Notes: a model not told the origin generated them from the letters alone. A DNA stretch of 64,000 nt from Pseudomonadales bacterium (GCA_017642855.1 JAEPOO010000001.1:434001-498000), one strand, 5' to 3'; counted from the stretch's first letter, positions 34,901-44,186 are shown. A program made the numbers and translations.

Positions 34901-36931
34901 CTACATATCTGAAGAAGGCTGTTGCCTAATCCGTCTCCTTCTTACACATATGTCTGACACGTAAATGCCCTTAGAGTTACGGCCAGTTCTGTACCCACGG
35001 TTACTGAAGTCTTTGGTACCCAAACTTGGTGCCTCTTCGACATCTTGTCTCTGACAGTAATCTTCAAAATCAGACCGGAGTGCTTGAAGCTGAGTTTTCT
35101 TCCCTACAGACTCTCGGCAGCGAGCACGAATCCACGCTCCGACAACATCTCCGCTATTGCGATACGCAATCAGATTGCCGTCCCACACTGCTGGGTACCT
35201 GAGTCCTTCCATCCTCCATTGCTGGTAGCCAACAAGGGCCCAATTCAGAATCCCCGATAGTTCCGCTCTGAGGCTGTTTTTGAGCGAAGCATCCGCTGAT
35301 TGGCCAATGAACTCTGCTTCGAAACGTATTGCTTGAATCCTTCTCCAAATCCCATTGTCGACCCCTACTATCTGGGGCGGATAGTTGCTCTGAAACACGA
35401 GCTTCATCTGGGGCTGGAAATCGAAACTTGCCTTGTAGAGCTCTCGGGCTGTTACCCTTTGTTCACCCGTTAGTTCTTTAATCAAACTCTCATTGAGTTT
35501 TCCCAGGCCAATTTCCTGAGTCGTAACTAATCTAACTCCGGGCATACGAGCCACCTCCGCCTCATAGCTACGACTAGTAAGCGAAAACTTGCCTGCATCA
35601 ACTCCGATGCTGTACTCGCCAAGAAGTTGGTTGAGGACATCAACAAGCGTACTCTTTCCGTTAGCACCGCTACCGTGAAGGTAAAACAATACTTGCTCAC
35701 TTGTATCTCCAGTTAACAAGTAGCCAAAAACCCGTTGTATGTAGTCGATAATCTCTGCGTTTGATGAGAATAGTTGGCTCAGAAACTCTTCGAATCGTGG
35801 ACATTCTGCGTTAGGAACGAAATCAACGGGCGTACGTTTAGTTATCAGGGATTCTGCGTCTTGCTGAAGTAACTCACCATTCCGAAGATCCAATACTCCG
35901 TTGGCCACTCCTAGGAGGAATGGATCCGAATCTAAGTCGTCAACATCCACTGCTAACGATTCTTCCGAACGAGCAAGTTTGATCACGTTTTTGATACGTT
36001 CAGCAGACTCCATCCATTTTTTCATTTTCGAGGATTGACTATCGACGGTCTCGAAAGAACGGATGAACTCTTTCACTTTCATCTCAACGGAATGAAGTTC
36101 TGCTTTTCTCCAGAGAAACCCTTGTCGTAAATACCATTGACTACCGGAGGCACATCTCAAAGTATCGCTCATGCTATGCGCAAACATTTCGCAGAGGCGA
36201 AGTTCTGTTAAATCAGATTCAATGTCATAGTTGTAAGCTGACTCAACGCAACGTATGACTTCACTGGGCGGCAGAGGTGGAGAACAACCAGCTGCGAATG
36301 TCGCTACCTGGGCCTGGACCGTCCGCTGATCCAGCCCGCTCCTCCGAAGTCTAAGCGCAAGGTTGAACGCACTGTTGTTTCGTTCTCCCTGACCGATAGT
36401 CTGGTAACTAACAGCCGGTACAGATTGGGAACGAAGGTTGCTGGTCGACAGCGCTTCGAGTAGAGCAGGTGGTAGTTCGAGTACACGTTCGCAATTACTG
36501 TATGAGTAGGGTGAACCGTCAATGATTGAGGGTGGAACAACAACAAATCCACCTCCAGATCTAAAATCTAGTCCGGGTAGGAAACCGGTACGATTCCTAA
36601 GTGAACCACAATAGCGGAAATACAAATGTTGCCCGTTGTTAGGCGTGGTTGTTGAGAATGTATTGGGTATATCTTGACCAAAAATCTGAGAAAGAGATTC
36701 AAACCCGTTGCTACCATTTTTGTTGTCGACATCTAAGACTACGAGCCCACTGGTTTCCCCAGTGGGCATAGCCCAATTGCAACCTGCATACTCTTGATCC
36801 CATCTTGTAATCTGCTGAGGGTCTCTCGTAGCTGCTGACTGCCATCCTCCAAAGCTTGGTTGCTTTAAGTTGGGTCGTACCGGAAAAACTGAACCTCCGA
36901 TGTTTAAGATTGGTGTTAGTTCATCTATCAA
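34901..36931 (-). CDS. Bifunctional primase-polymerase / D5-type helicase
   Basis: This 676-residue protein has an N-terminal Prim-Pol (AEP) domain with the metal motif DVD at 67-69 and the nucleotide-binding QHLYF near 101-105. A D5_N-like linker and a superfamily-3 helicase follow, with Walker A GSGANGKST at 420-428. Such proteins replicate phage satellites (P4 alpha type) and integrative plasmid-like islands after excision. The start is a TTG at 36931, with no in-frame ATG near the N-terminus. It sits next to attR, opposite the integrase. Confidence 0.9.
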   Translation of the reverse strand: MIDELTPILNIGGSVFPVRPNLKQPSFGGWQSAATRDPQQITRWDQEYAGCNWAMPTGETSGLVVLDVDNKNGSNGFESLSQIFGQDIPNTFSTTTPNNGQHLYFRYCGSLRNRTGFLPGLDFRSGGGFVVVPPSIIDGSPYSYSNCERVLELPPALLEALSTSNLRSQSVPAVSYQTIGQGERNNSAFNLALRLRRSGLDQRTVQAQVATFAAGCSPPLPPSEVIRCVESAYNYDIESDLTELRLCEMFAHSMSDTLRCASGSQWYLRQGFLWRKAELHSVEMKVKEFIRSFETVDSQSSKMKKWMESAERIKNVIKLARSEESLAVDVDDLDSDPFLLGVANGVLDLRNGELLQQDAESLITKRTPVDFVPNAECPRFEEFLSQLFSSNAEIIDYIQRVFGYLLTGDTSEQVLFYLHGSGANGKSTLVDVLNQLLGEYSIGVDAGKFSLTSRSYEAEVARMPGVRLVTTQEIGLGKLNESLIKELTGEQRVTARELYKASFDFQPQMKLVFQSNYPPQIVGVDNGIWRRIQAIRFEAEFIGQSADASLKNSLRAELSGILNWALVGYQQWRMEGLRYPAVWDGNLIAYRNSGDVVGAWIRARCRESVGKKTQLQALRSDFEDYCQRQDVEEAPSLGTKDFSNRGYRTGRNSKGIYVSDICVRRRRIRQQPSSDM

Positions 36932-36948
36932 TGAGCATCTCCCAGGGC

Positions 36949-37020
36949 TGTCTAGTATTCATTGTTCGATAGCCAGGAATTGCGGCTTCCCAGCTAGGTA
37001 TTGGAATCAGATACTAGACA
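36949..37020. promoter_or_regulatory. Right integrase arm-type sites (inverted pair)
   Basis: TGTCTAGTATT is found at 36949-36959, and its reverse complement ATACTAGACA at 37011-37020, just inside attR. Both match the left-end pair, supporting them as integrase arm sites rather than chance. Confidence 0.7.
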
Positions 37021-37074
37021 GGTGGCAGGCGCTAAAGCACCAAAGGGTAGGGCTTCTAGCCAGATTAGGGATCT

Positions 37075-37127
37075 AGGCTTCGAACCTGGGTGTCGGGAGT
37101 TCGAATCTCTCTGGGCGGGCCATTTCT
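37075..37127 (+). repeat. attR: 53-bp direct repeat, tRNA-Arg 3' fragment
   Basis: This is the exact copy of 17037-17089. The sequence before 37075 does not continue as a tRNA 5' half, so this is a tRNA fragment marking the right end of the element, not a second tRNA gene. Confidence 0.95.
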
Positions 37128-37314
37128 GAATTTTTTCGGTTTGGTTCTTGACTTAGCGTCACTGCTTCCCTAGCGTGCGCTCCAGCTGAGTTATTAAGCT
37201 GTCTTTGCTCCTCCATTTCGTTTCTTCACGTCCTGTAGTTTCAATCGTAGTTTTTTCCTCGCGCTATACGCGTAGCGACGCTGCGCTCAAATTTTATCTA
37301 AAGGACAACAAACT

Positions 37315-37524
37315 ATGTCAGATACAGTTCAAGGAACCGTAAAGTGGTTCAACGAATCGAAAGGTTATGGATTTATTTCACAGGACTCAGGTCCGGATGT
37401 TTTCGCGCATCACAGTTCAATTCAGTCCTCGGGCTTCAGAACGCTTGCGGAAGGTCAGCGAGTCGAATTCAATGTGACTCAAGGCGAGAAGGGGCCGCAG
37501 GCCGCTAACATCGTCGCAGCCTAG
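37315..37524 (+). CDS. Cold-shock protein (CspA family)
   Basis: This 69-residue single cold-shock domain carries both RNA-binding motifs, KGYGFI (RNP1) and VFAHHSSI (RNP2), preceded by TVKWFN. The ribosome site AAAGGA lies about nine bases before the ATG. It melts RNA structure and acts as an RNA chaperone. The 187 bases between attR and the start probably contain its promoter and a structured 5' leader, with a CGCG-flanked palindrome near 37262-37274, as is common for csp genes. Confidence 0.96.
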   Translation: MSDTVQGTVKWFNESKGYGFISQDSGPDVFAHHSSIQSSGFRTLAEGQRVEFNVTQGEKGPQAANIVAA

Positions 37525-37533
37525 GTAACTCAG

Positions 37534-37554
37534 AGCGCAGGTTATTCCTGCGCT
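37534..37554 (+). terminator. Perfect hairpin after the cold-shock gene
   Basis: AGCGCAGG pairs with CCTGCGCT around TTATT. There is no T run after it, so it may be an mRNA 3'-end stabiliser or a weak terminator. It also lies between two convergent genes. Confidence 0.5.
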
Positions 37555-37568
37555 CGCCCTGGCGACTA

Positions 37569-37748
37569 CTATTTACTATTGCCTAGCTTGATGTGTTTTT
37601 GGCCGGGTTTCGCCATATTCACACCACTTTGCCCGGTTGGGATGACAGTGATCTTACCGCCTGCCTCCAGAAACACTCGAGTATCATCCTCAATCTTCTT
37701 ACGTAGTTTGTCTTTGGCGGCGTCGTCTGCCTGTTTTTCATTGGTCAT
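37569..37748 (-). CDS. Small SutA-like protein, 59 residues
   Basis: This reverse-strand ORF of 59 codons plus stop begins with ATG at 37748. The protein has an acidic/basic helical N-terminus (DAAKDKLRKKIEDDTRVFL) then EAGGKITVIPTGQSG and a Lys-rich tail. The pattern of a helix followed by FLxxGGKI resembles the RNA-polymerase-binding C-terminal part of Pseudomonas SutA and related tiny proteins in gammaproteobacteria (from memory). It is convergent with the cold-shock gene. The forward frame over the same bases is a shadow. Confidence 0.6.
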   Translation of the reverse strand: MTNEKQADDAAKDKLRKKIEDDTRVFLEAGGKITVIPTGQSGVNMAKPGQKHIKLGNSK

Positions 37749-37917
37749 AGCTACAATCCGATTAGCGTGAAGTTTCAGGCGATCACGAAAGGTACAGAAT
37801 AACTGACGCCAACGCGAATGAACGTGTCTGTTCGTTCCGTGTTACTCAGCCGCGGGGCGGGAATCTTCAATAGCTGATTCCCGCCACATTGTCGGCTATC
37901 AGATGCCGTGCTAGCTT

Positions 37918-38892
37918 GTGATCGTGGACTACGACGAATTTTCAGCTGATCTGAGCTCGTGCGGCGCCCTCCGGTTTCACCTATTGGAGGAGGTCGAGGA
38001 CTCGATGAATGCGCTGGGCCTCTCGCGTATTCAGTATCGGCAATTGGGAAAAGGCTCCTTCCGCAGCGACCTGGCGGTTATCCAGACATCCGTTGGAATC
38101 GCTCTGTCCCAAACCTTCGAACGCCATTTTTTCACACCCCTCCACACGGCGGATGGGATGGTCACACTCCTTATGGGCAGCACGGCCGGGGGAGACGCCT
38201 TCGCGTCCGGCGAGATCATCTCTAACGAGAAACTTCTTGTGCAAACGTCGGAAGCCCAGGTCGACGTGGTCGCTCCGGATCTCTCCCGTTCGGACTCCCT
38301 CGCCGTTCCAGAAGAGCGCTTTTATGCTCTATTCCACACCATTTGCCCCGGGGATTCGTGGATTCGACCAGGCGAGTTCGTGGCGGCGCCGGGAGATTTG
38401 ACGGGTTTGCAGCGGCTGCGCCGGACCCTCCGCGATCTCGTTAGGCACCCGGAGTCCGATCCCCAGCACGAACGGCAAGCCAATCTGATCTCGGAGGTCA
38501 TCGCCTGGGTTGGCGATTCCCTTGGTCGAGGACGGTCCGACCGATTCCCGGTTAACGGGGCGAGGGCCCGGATTGCCCGTCGAGCCCGAGACTACATGGA
38601 GGATCACTATGCCGGTCCCATTCGCCTGGAGGATGTTTGTCGGGAGACCGGAGTGGGGCTGCGCACGATGCAGCGCGCCTTTGCGGAGTACTTCCAGATG
38701 TCCCCCTACAGATACGTCAGGATTATGCGGCTTGATCGAGTCCGCCGCGACCTCTTCGCGGGGAATCCTGAATCCCACTCAGTGACAGCCATCGCCTCGC
38801 TGCATGGCTTCAATCATTTCAGCCGTTTCGCGAAGGACTACCGCGAGACCTTTACAGAAAAACCGAGCGAGACGCTGGCACGGCGCAGTTGA
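37918..38892 (+). CDS. AraC-family transcriptional regulator
   Basis: This 324-residue protein has a C-terminal double-HTH AraC domain (about 215-320), with IRLEDVCRETGVGLRTMQRA as the first HTH and AIASLHGFNHFSRFAKDYRE as the second. The N-terminal about 200 residues form a beta-rich ligand-binding domain of the type found in regulators of aromatic or alcohol catabolism. The start is a GTG at 37918. The gene and the next kilobase are clearly more G+C-rich than the element before it. It probably controls the downstream sulfatase unit. Confidence 0.88.
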   Translation: MIVDYDEFSADLSSCGALRFHLLEEVEDSMNALGLSRIQYRQLGKGSFRSDLAVIQTSVGIALSQTFERHFFTPLHTADGMVTLLMGSTAGGDAFASGEIISNEKLLVQTSEAQVDVVAPDLSRSDSLAVPEERFYALFHTICPGDSWIRPGEFVAAPGDLTGLQRLRRTLRDLVRHPESDPQHERQANLISEVIAWVGDSLGRGRSDRFPVNGARARIARRARDYMEDHYAGPIRLEDVCRETGVGLRTMQRAFAEYFQMSPYRYVRIMRLDRVRRDLFAGNPESHSVTAIASLHGFNHFSRFAKDYRETFTEKPSETLARRS

Positions 38893-39292
38893 CCGAGCGC
38901 TACGCGCAACTCCGATGCGCCTTCTAAACCGCTGAGAAAAGATACCTCTGGGGCCGGCGGCGGTGCGGCCAGTCTCTTTGGGTTGCCTTCTAGGATTTCG
39001 ATAATTTTGGCGCGGAAGCGATTGCCGCTGGCCGGGATTACAAATCGGTCTCCTCGCACGCGATCCGCAAGCGTGCATTGGGGCGTATTGACGCCAGGCG
39101 AGGAAGCTGTGCCACCTGACAGCCTATCTGTGGGTGCTCATCCATACCTTGACGAGCCTAAGTGTTGTGCGAACGCCAGCGCAGGCAAGAGAAGCAATGC
39201 CGCCTGGGGGCAAGAATGCGCAAATGTCATTTTTCGGCTAGCGTTTCCCTGAGGAAATGGTAAGAAGGATTCATTCTTAGTAAGAGGTACCT
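38893..39292. other. Intergenic region upstream of the sulfatase gene
   Basis: These 400 bases hold no gene I can support. Short frames on both strands lack ribosome sites and recognisable domains. It should contain the sulfatase promoter and any AraC-type binding sites, but I see no clear direct repeats. Confidence 0.5.
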
Positions 39293-39295
39293 GTG

Positions 39296-41758
39296 ATGGG
39301 ACTGCTGCGAGCTTGCTTGAACACAAGAATACAGAATTGGCGCGGGTCCGGCGGTTTAACCGCAGGTGCGCTTTTGCTCTTGATGACGGCATCCACGACG
39401 GGGGCGTCGTCAGCGCCCGAATCAACGTCAGCATCAGCGCAAGGGACGCTTCCCTTCCCACCAGAGCCCTCCAAGAGCATTGCAAGGCGCACGATGCAGG
39501 AGTCGGTGTACGAGCCGAGGCAAGAGTCGAGTCGGCTGCCTGCCGATGCACCTAATATCCTGATCGTACTCATCGATGATGTTGGTCCGGCCCAATCCAG
39601 TACGTTCGGTGGTGACATCGCAACGCCTACAATGGATCAAATTGCGGCAGATGGCATCACGTTTAACCGGTTCCACACGACAGCCATGTGCTCGCCCACG
39701 CGCGCATCGTTGCTCACTGGCCGCAACCATCACTGGGTTGGCAACGGGCAGATAGCTGAACTCGCCAATGATTGGGATGGCTACTCGGGAGTCATTCCCA
39801 AGACCAGCGCCACTGTTGCAGAAGTACTCAAGAACTACGGTTATCACACGGGCGCCTGGGGGAAGTGGCACAACACGCCCGCAACCGAGACGACCACTGT
39901 TGGCCCCTTCGATAACTGGCCGGAGGGATACGGATTCGATTACTTCTACGGGTTCCTGGCGGGAGAAGCGTCCCAGTGGGCGCCCAATATGGTGCGCAAC
40001 ACCACCTATGTAGATCATCCGGATACGTCCGGCGGGAATGATCACTATCACGTGAGCGAGGACATGGCAGATGACGCCATTGGCTGGCTGCGCGAGCACA
40101 ACGCCTTCGCCCCCGATAAACCGTTTTTCATGTATTGGGCGCCCGGTGCGGTTCACGGACCTCACCACGTGCCCAAAAAGTGGGCCGATAAGTACCGCGG
40201 CGTCTACGATGATGGGTGGGATGTTGCCCGTGAACGGTATTTTGAGAACGCCAAGGAAAAAGGCTGGATTCCGAAAAATGCTGAACTCACACCACGTGCT
40301 GAGACGATGGCTGGCTGGGCCGAAATCCCAGAGGACGAGCGCGACTTTCAGCGTCGCCTGATGGAGGTTTTCGCGGGTTTCACCGAACACGTGGACGTTC
40401 AGGTTGGCCGAGTGGTAGATGAGATCGATCGTCTTGGTTACGGAGAGAACACACTCATCTTTTACATCTGGGGTGATAATGGCGCCTCGGCTGAGGGCCA
40501 GTCAGGCACCATCAGCGAGTTACTCGCGCAGAACGCAATTCCAACCACGACGTCGCAACACATGGCAGCTCTCGAGGAACTCGGGGGGCTTGAGGTTCTG
40601 GGTTCCGACTTAACCGATAATATGTATCACTCTGGTTGGGCGTGGGCAGGTGCTACGCCCTACAGGTCCACCAAGCTAGTCGCCGCGCATTTCGGCGGTA
40701 CGCGTAATCCAATGGCGGTGCGATGGCCGGCGAAGATTACACCGGATACCCAACATCGCTCGCAGTTTCATCACGTGAATGACGTCGTTCCGACGATCTA
40801 CGAGATTCTCAACATAACGCCTCCAGACATTGTGAATGGCTTTGAGCAGGACCCAATCCACGGTGTCAGTATGGCTTACACCTTCGATGATCCTGCGGCC
40901 GAGGGTCAGCTAAAGATCCAGTACTTTGAGATCATGGGCAGCCGAGGCATTTACCATGACGGCTGGTTCGCAAGCGCCTTTGGGCCGAGAGCGCCCTGGA
41001 TGCCCGGGCTCCCCGCGGGATTTTTCGACGAGCAGGGGAACCTCGCCTGGACGCCTGATGATGATGTCTGGGAACTCTACAATCTTGAAGACGACTGGTC
41101 TCAGTCAAATGACCTCGCCGCGCAAATGCCGGAGAAACTTGCTGAAATGCAGACCCTGTTTGATCAGGAACTGGAGAGAAATAGGGGATTTCCGATTGGC
41201 GGTGGTCTGTTTGTTCCGGTAATGCGTCCAGATCTTGGGCCCTCGACGCCCTACCGTGAGTGGGCGTTCTCGGGAGACATCAGGCGTATGCCGTCGTTCG
41301 TGGCGCCGCGAGTTGGTTCGCAATCGAACAGAGTCTCGATTGATGTGGATGTCCCGGCAGACGCTGAAGGTGTTCTTTACGCGCTTGGTGGGTTCGCTGG
41401 CGGAGTGGCGTTGTATGTCAATGAGGGTATGCTGTCATACGAGTACAATCTGTTCCAGATTCAGCGCACGCATATCAGGGCAGACAACCGCCTGACTGAG
41501 GGGGTGCGTCGTATCGAAGTCATCACTGAGATGGTCGACGGATCAAGGGCTGCGCCCATCCGAGTCACGCTGCAGGTCGACGGTGAAACCGTCGCGGAGG
41601 GTGTCGTTCCAGTGACGGCACAGCTCGGCTTCGCGCCTAACGAAACCTTCGACGTGGGGATTGATTTGCAATCGCCTGTGTCCGTGGACTATCACGATGC
41701 AGGTTCGTTCGCGTTCAATGGTGACATTTCAGAGGTGCGGGTGAAATACACCGAGTAA
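39296..41758 (+). CDS. Exported sulfatase (arylsulfatase type)
   Basis: This protein of about 820 residues has an N-terminal hydrophobic export segment (GLTAGALLLLMTASTTGASSA) and the type I sulfatase core: LIVLIDDVG with metal aspartates and the formylglycine site CSPTR about residue 132, followed by the ASLLTGR signature. Further metal residues lie in IWGDNGASAEG. About 200 C-terminal residues form a beta-rich extension. The Cys would be converted to formylglycine by a maturase that is not in this window. It hydrolyses organic sulfate esters in the periplasm, substrate unknown. A GTG at 39293 directly precedes the ATG. Confidence 0.92.
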   Translation: MGLLRACLNTRIQNWRGSGGLTAGALLLLMTASTTGASSAPESTSASAQGTLPFPPEPSKSIARRTMQESVYEPRQESSRLPADAPNILIVLIDDVGPAQSSTFGGDIATPTMDQIAADGITFNRFHTTAMCSPTRASLLTGRNHHWVGNGQIAELANDWDGYSGVIPKTSATVAEVLKNYGYHTGAWGKWHNTPATETTTVGPFDNWPEGYGFDYFYGFLAGEASQWAPNMVRNTTYVDHPDTSGGNDHYHVSEDMADDAIGWLREHNAFAPDKPFFMYWAPGAVHGPHHVPKKWADKYRGVYDDGWDVARERYFENAKEKGWIPKNAELTPRAETMAGWAEIPEDERDFQRRLMEVFAGFTEHVDVQVGRVVDEIDRLGYGENTLIFYIWGDNGASAEGQSGTISELLAQNAIPTTTSQHMAALEELGGLEVLGSDLTDNMYHSGWAWAGATPYRSTKLVAAHFGGTRNPMAVRWPAKITPDTQHRSQFHHVNDVVPTIYEILNITPPDIVNGFEQDPIHGVSMAYTFDDPAAEGQLKIQYFEIMGSRGIYHDGWFASAFGPRAPWMPGLPAGFFDEQGNLAWTPDDDVWELYNLEDDWSQSNDLAAQMPEKLAEMQTLFDQELERNRGFPIGGGLFVPVMRPDLGPSTPYREWAFSGDIRRMPSFVAPRVGSQSNRVSIDVDVPADAEGVLYALGGFAGGVALYVNEGMLSYEYNLFQIQRTHIRADNRLTEGVRRIEVITEMVDGSRAAPIRVTLQVDGETVAEGVVPVTAQLGFAPNETFDVGIDLQSPVSVDYHDAGSFAFNGDISEVRVKYTE

Positions 41759-41760
41759 GG

Positions 41761-42519
41761 ATGAACCCTATGCCAAGTACAAACAGCTGCGTCGTTGTTC
41801 TAACGCTACTAACACTGGTGCTGATACCTTCCCGTGTTCTCTCACAACAGGATGACTCTGTGAGTTGGTCGGTGACTCCTTATATTTGGGGTTCTGACAC
41901 AACGCTCGATCTGACCGTGCAGGATTCAGGTATTAACGGTGGGGTGGAAGTCCCGTTCAACGATTTGTTGGACGTGCTGGATACGGCTTTCCAGATCCAT
42001 GTCGAGGGAGGTAAGGGGAACTGGAGCGGCTTTGTCGATCTCATCTATCTCGAAACCTTCGATACCATCGACAGACCTCTGCTGAACATCGATACAAACA
42101 GCGATCAGCTTTTTGTCGATGCTGCCCTTGTCTTCTGGCCGGAGGGGCTCGGTTCCCAGCTAAGTTTTTTTGGCGGGCTCCGCTATGTCGGTATGGATGA
42201 CCAGTTTGACTTCCAACTCAACAGCGATCCGCTTGTCGCGAGGAGTTCCGGTGATGATTTCTTCGACTTGATGCTGGGTGCGCGCTATCGATTCGACTTA
42301 TCGGAGCGCTGGAATCTACTGACCCGCGTCGATGTGAGCTTTGGCGATACCGAGGGATCCTGGCTGGTGAACGCTCTTTTCGGCTATTCGGTCGGTCGCA
42401 CACGCCAGAACCGCATCCTGTTTGGTTACCAGCACAAGCAGTTCGAGTTGCAGGATAGGGGGCTCAACTCTGACTATACGTTATCTGGTCCGATGGCTGG
42501 CTTCAATTTCCGATTCTGA
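41761..42519 (+). CDS. Outer-membrane beta-barrel-like protein
   Basis: This 252-residue protein has a signal peptide (about 1-28, ending VLSQ). It continues with alternating strands such as VSWSVTPYIWGSD, LSFFGGLRYVGMDD and LLTRVDVSFGD and ends in Phe (GFNFRF), the usual last residue for BAM-inserted barrels. It starts two bases after the sulfatase stop, so it is co-transcribed and may let sulfated substrates in, or be a general small barrel. Confidence 0.75.
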   Translation: MNPMPSTNSCVVVLTLLTLVLIPSRVLSQQDDSVSWSVTPYIWGSDTTLDLTVQDSGINGGVEVPFNDLLDVLDTAFQIHVEGGKGNWSGFVDLIYLETFDTIDRPLLNIDTNSDQLFVDAALVFWPEGLGSQLSFFGGLRYVGMDDQFDFQLNSDPLVARSSGDDFFDLMLGARYRFDLSERWNLLTRVDVSFGDTEGSWLVNALFGYSVGRTRQNRILFGYQHKQFELQDRGLNSDYTLSGPMAGFNFRF

Positions 42520-42630
42520 GGTGATTAAACATGAGGATTTGCTGAACGCGCGAATGCCCCGCGGCGAAATGACCGCTTTTTTTATCCCCCACCGGTTGTC
42601 CGCTTCTGACCCATTTCGGACGTTCAGATC

Positions 42631-43425
42631 CTAAGCAAGTCCAACGTTTTGCCGAACAGAAAATCCCAGTGCTCGATAGGTGGTATAGCCGATTGCCTTC
42701 CGAAGCGCCGGGGAGAGTTCAGCTGCTCGCTCCGGGGGCACATCCAAATAGATATTCTCTTCCTGCCTGACCCATCCAACCGAATAACCCAAAGCGATCC
42801 CGTAGCGCCATTCGTTAGACACATTGGCACCTGCACCGTGCAAGGTGCCCCCCAACCAGAACATCACCGATCCGGCAGGCATCTCAGCTGGGTATATCTC
42901 GCTCTCTTCTGGCTTCCGTTCTTTCTGCCATGTGTGACTTCCCGGTACGACCAGAGTGGCTCCATTGTCTGCGCGAAAGTCGGTGATTGCCCACATGGCG
43001 GCCAATACGATGTTTGGCTTTGGATCAGGGAAAAAGCTAAACGATTCGTGATCGCGATGCAAAATCTGCTGGCGCGCGCCGGGTCCGACCTCCAGCGCGA
43101 CCGTGATATGCAGTTGGTGCCCGTATTCACCGTTTGGCAACAGAATTCGATCACACAGTTCCTGTGTATGAGGATCCAGAATCAGCTCACCGATACTGTC
43201 AGAATGTGTAACGAGGGCGCTCAGTCGCCTGGTTTTTGATGGAAAAAAGTCGCCGGGGTCATCTTGGTCCAATACCTGACTCTTGGCCATGTGCGGCGCC
43301 AGTTCTGAACGCACTGCATCTCGTCGTGTCTCGTCCAGAAGGCCTGTTACAACCACGACACCTTCCAGACTCAACGCATCGGCGATCTCGCTCACGTCTG
43401 CGTCCACGGACATTGTGGGAATCAT
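42631..43425 (-). CDS. Phytanoyl-CoA dioxygenase family protein (Fe/2OG)
   Basis: This 264-residue protein has the HxD iron motif in LHRDHESF (about 119-122), the segment TLVVPGSHTWQK typical of the PhyH family and the distal His region LHGAGANVSNEWRYG, where Arg binds 2-oxoglutarate. Members hydroxylate diverse small molecules. It converges with the barrel gene and lies downstream of the TetR gene on the same strand. Confidence 0.88.
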   Translation of the reverse strand: MIPTMSVDADVSEIADALSLEGVVVVTGLLDETRRDAVRSELAPHMAKSQVLDQDDPGDFFPSKTRRLSALVTHSDSIGELILDPHTQELCDRILLPNGEYGHQLHITVALEVGPGARQQILHRDHESFSFFPDPKPNIVLAAMWAITDFRADNGATLVVPGSHTWQKERKPEESEIYPAEMPAGSVMFWLGGTLHGAGANVSNEWRYGIALGYSVGWVRQEENIYLDVPPERAAELSPALRKAIGYTTYRALGFSVRQNVGLA

Positions 43426-43556
43426 AGATCTACTCGCATTTACAGCTGCTGTTAGTCAAGCTTACCAAACAACGCGATGGCAACCGAAGGCGCCAAACTC
43501 CGTCCGACCTTGGCGTTCAATTCTCGACGCCTCGACTTCTCTGTTGATGTCAGAGT

Positions 43557-44186
43557 CTATTTCAGCAAGCCCGCTCTGACCTTTTCAGTGACGACACCTG
43601 CCAACAATAGCTTCATTGCCCGCACGCTTTGGTTGACCAGTTCATCCAACTCGACGTGTGCCGCCATCCAGAAAATAACCAGACCCCATAAGTGGGCTGA
43701 AAACTGCGTGGCCAGTTCCTTAAGGTCGAATTTGCCCTTCAGTTTTTTTTGAACCTGAAGCCGGCTAAGGCAATCGTAGTAGAAGGGTATGTCTCTTCCG
43801 ATCAAGGTCCGGGTCAGTGCAGGATTGTTGTTTGCCATTAACGCGGCTCTTGTCATCGCGGCGGCGTACTGAGGGGTTAGTTGAATCTGACCTGTCATGA
43901 CTTCGCAAGACATAATGAGATCAGCCACCGGGTCATCACTCACGCTTTTTTGAATCTCGTCTCCCAGTCGGTCCAGTAAGTCTTTGAGGCTTTCAAGAAT
44001 GACACCATCCTTAGTGCCGTAAAGGTTGTAAATAGTTGCAGCCGAGACGCCAGCACGTTTTGCCAGGTCTCTGATGACCAACCCTTCGTAGCCGGATTCG
44101 TCCAACATCTCTCTGGCGCAGCTGAGTATTCGAGCCTGACGCTCCATCTGCCGGGCCGATTCATATTTTCTTTCGCTGGGTTGCAT
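43557..44186 (-). CDS. TetR-family regulator
   Basis: The ATG at 44186 gives 209 residues starting MQPSERKYESARQMERQARI; the frame is open to a TTG at 44222. The N-terminal HTH reads LAKRAGVSAATIYNLYGTKDGV, a clear TetR/AcrR domain, with a helical ligand domain behind. It is divergent from the Rieske oxygenase gene, and the two palindromes between them are probable operators, so it likely represses that gene and itself. Confidence 0.92.
   Translation of the reverse strand: MQPSERKYESARQMERQARILSCAREMLDESGYEGLVIRDLAKRAGVSAATIYNLYGTKDGVILESLKDLLDRLGDEIQKSVSDDPVADLIMSCEVMTGQIQLTPQYAAAMTRAALMANNNPALTRTLIGRDIPFYYDCLSRLQVQKKLKGKFDLKELATQFSAHLWGLVIFWMAAHVELDELVNQSVRAMKLLLAGVVTEKVRAGLLK

Larger units (their letters stand above)
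17037..37127. mobile_element. 20-kb integrative element in tRNA-Arg with defence-type cargo
   Basis: The element is bounded by perfect 53-bp repeats and contains an integrase and excisionase-like gene at the left end, a primase-helicase at the right end and nuclease/helicase/membrane cargo between them. The unit length from one repeat to the next is 20,038 bp. No capsid, terminase, relaxase or mating-pair genes are visible, so it is a non-self-transmissible genomic island or phage-satellite-like element that would need a helper to spread. By eye it is richer in A+T than both flanks. Confidence 0.93.

Noticed and set aside
37075..37127. Second tRNA-Arg gene
   Set aside because: Only the 3' half is present; acceptor and D-arm 5' parts are missing, so it is the attR copy.
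17037..37127. Complete prophage or conjugative element
   Set aside because: No terminase, capsid, tail, relaxase or type IV secretion gene is visible; only integration and replication genes are present.
37579..37770. Forward ORF of 63 residues after the cold-shock gene
   Set aside because: It is the shadow of the reverse-strand SutA-like gene, with improbable Cys/Pro-rich sequence and no ribosome site.
38838..39059. Reverse ORF of 73 residues overlapping the AraC end
   Set aside because: The sequence has a protein-like look (GNRFRAKIIEILEGNP) but overlaps the HTH of the AraC gene antisense, has no ribosome site and matches no family I know.
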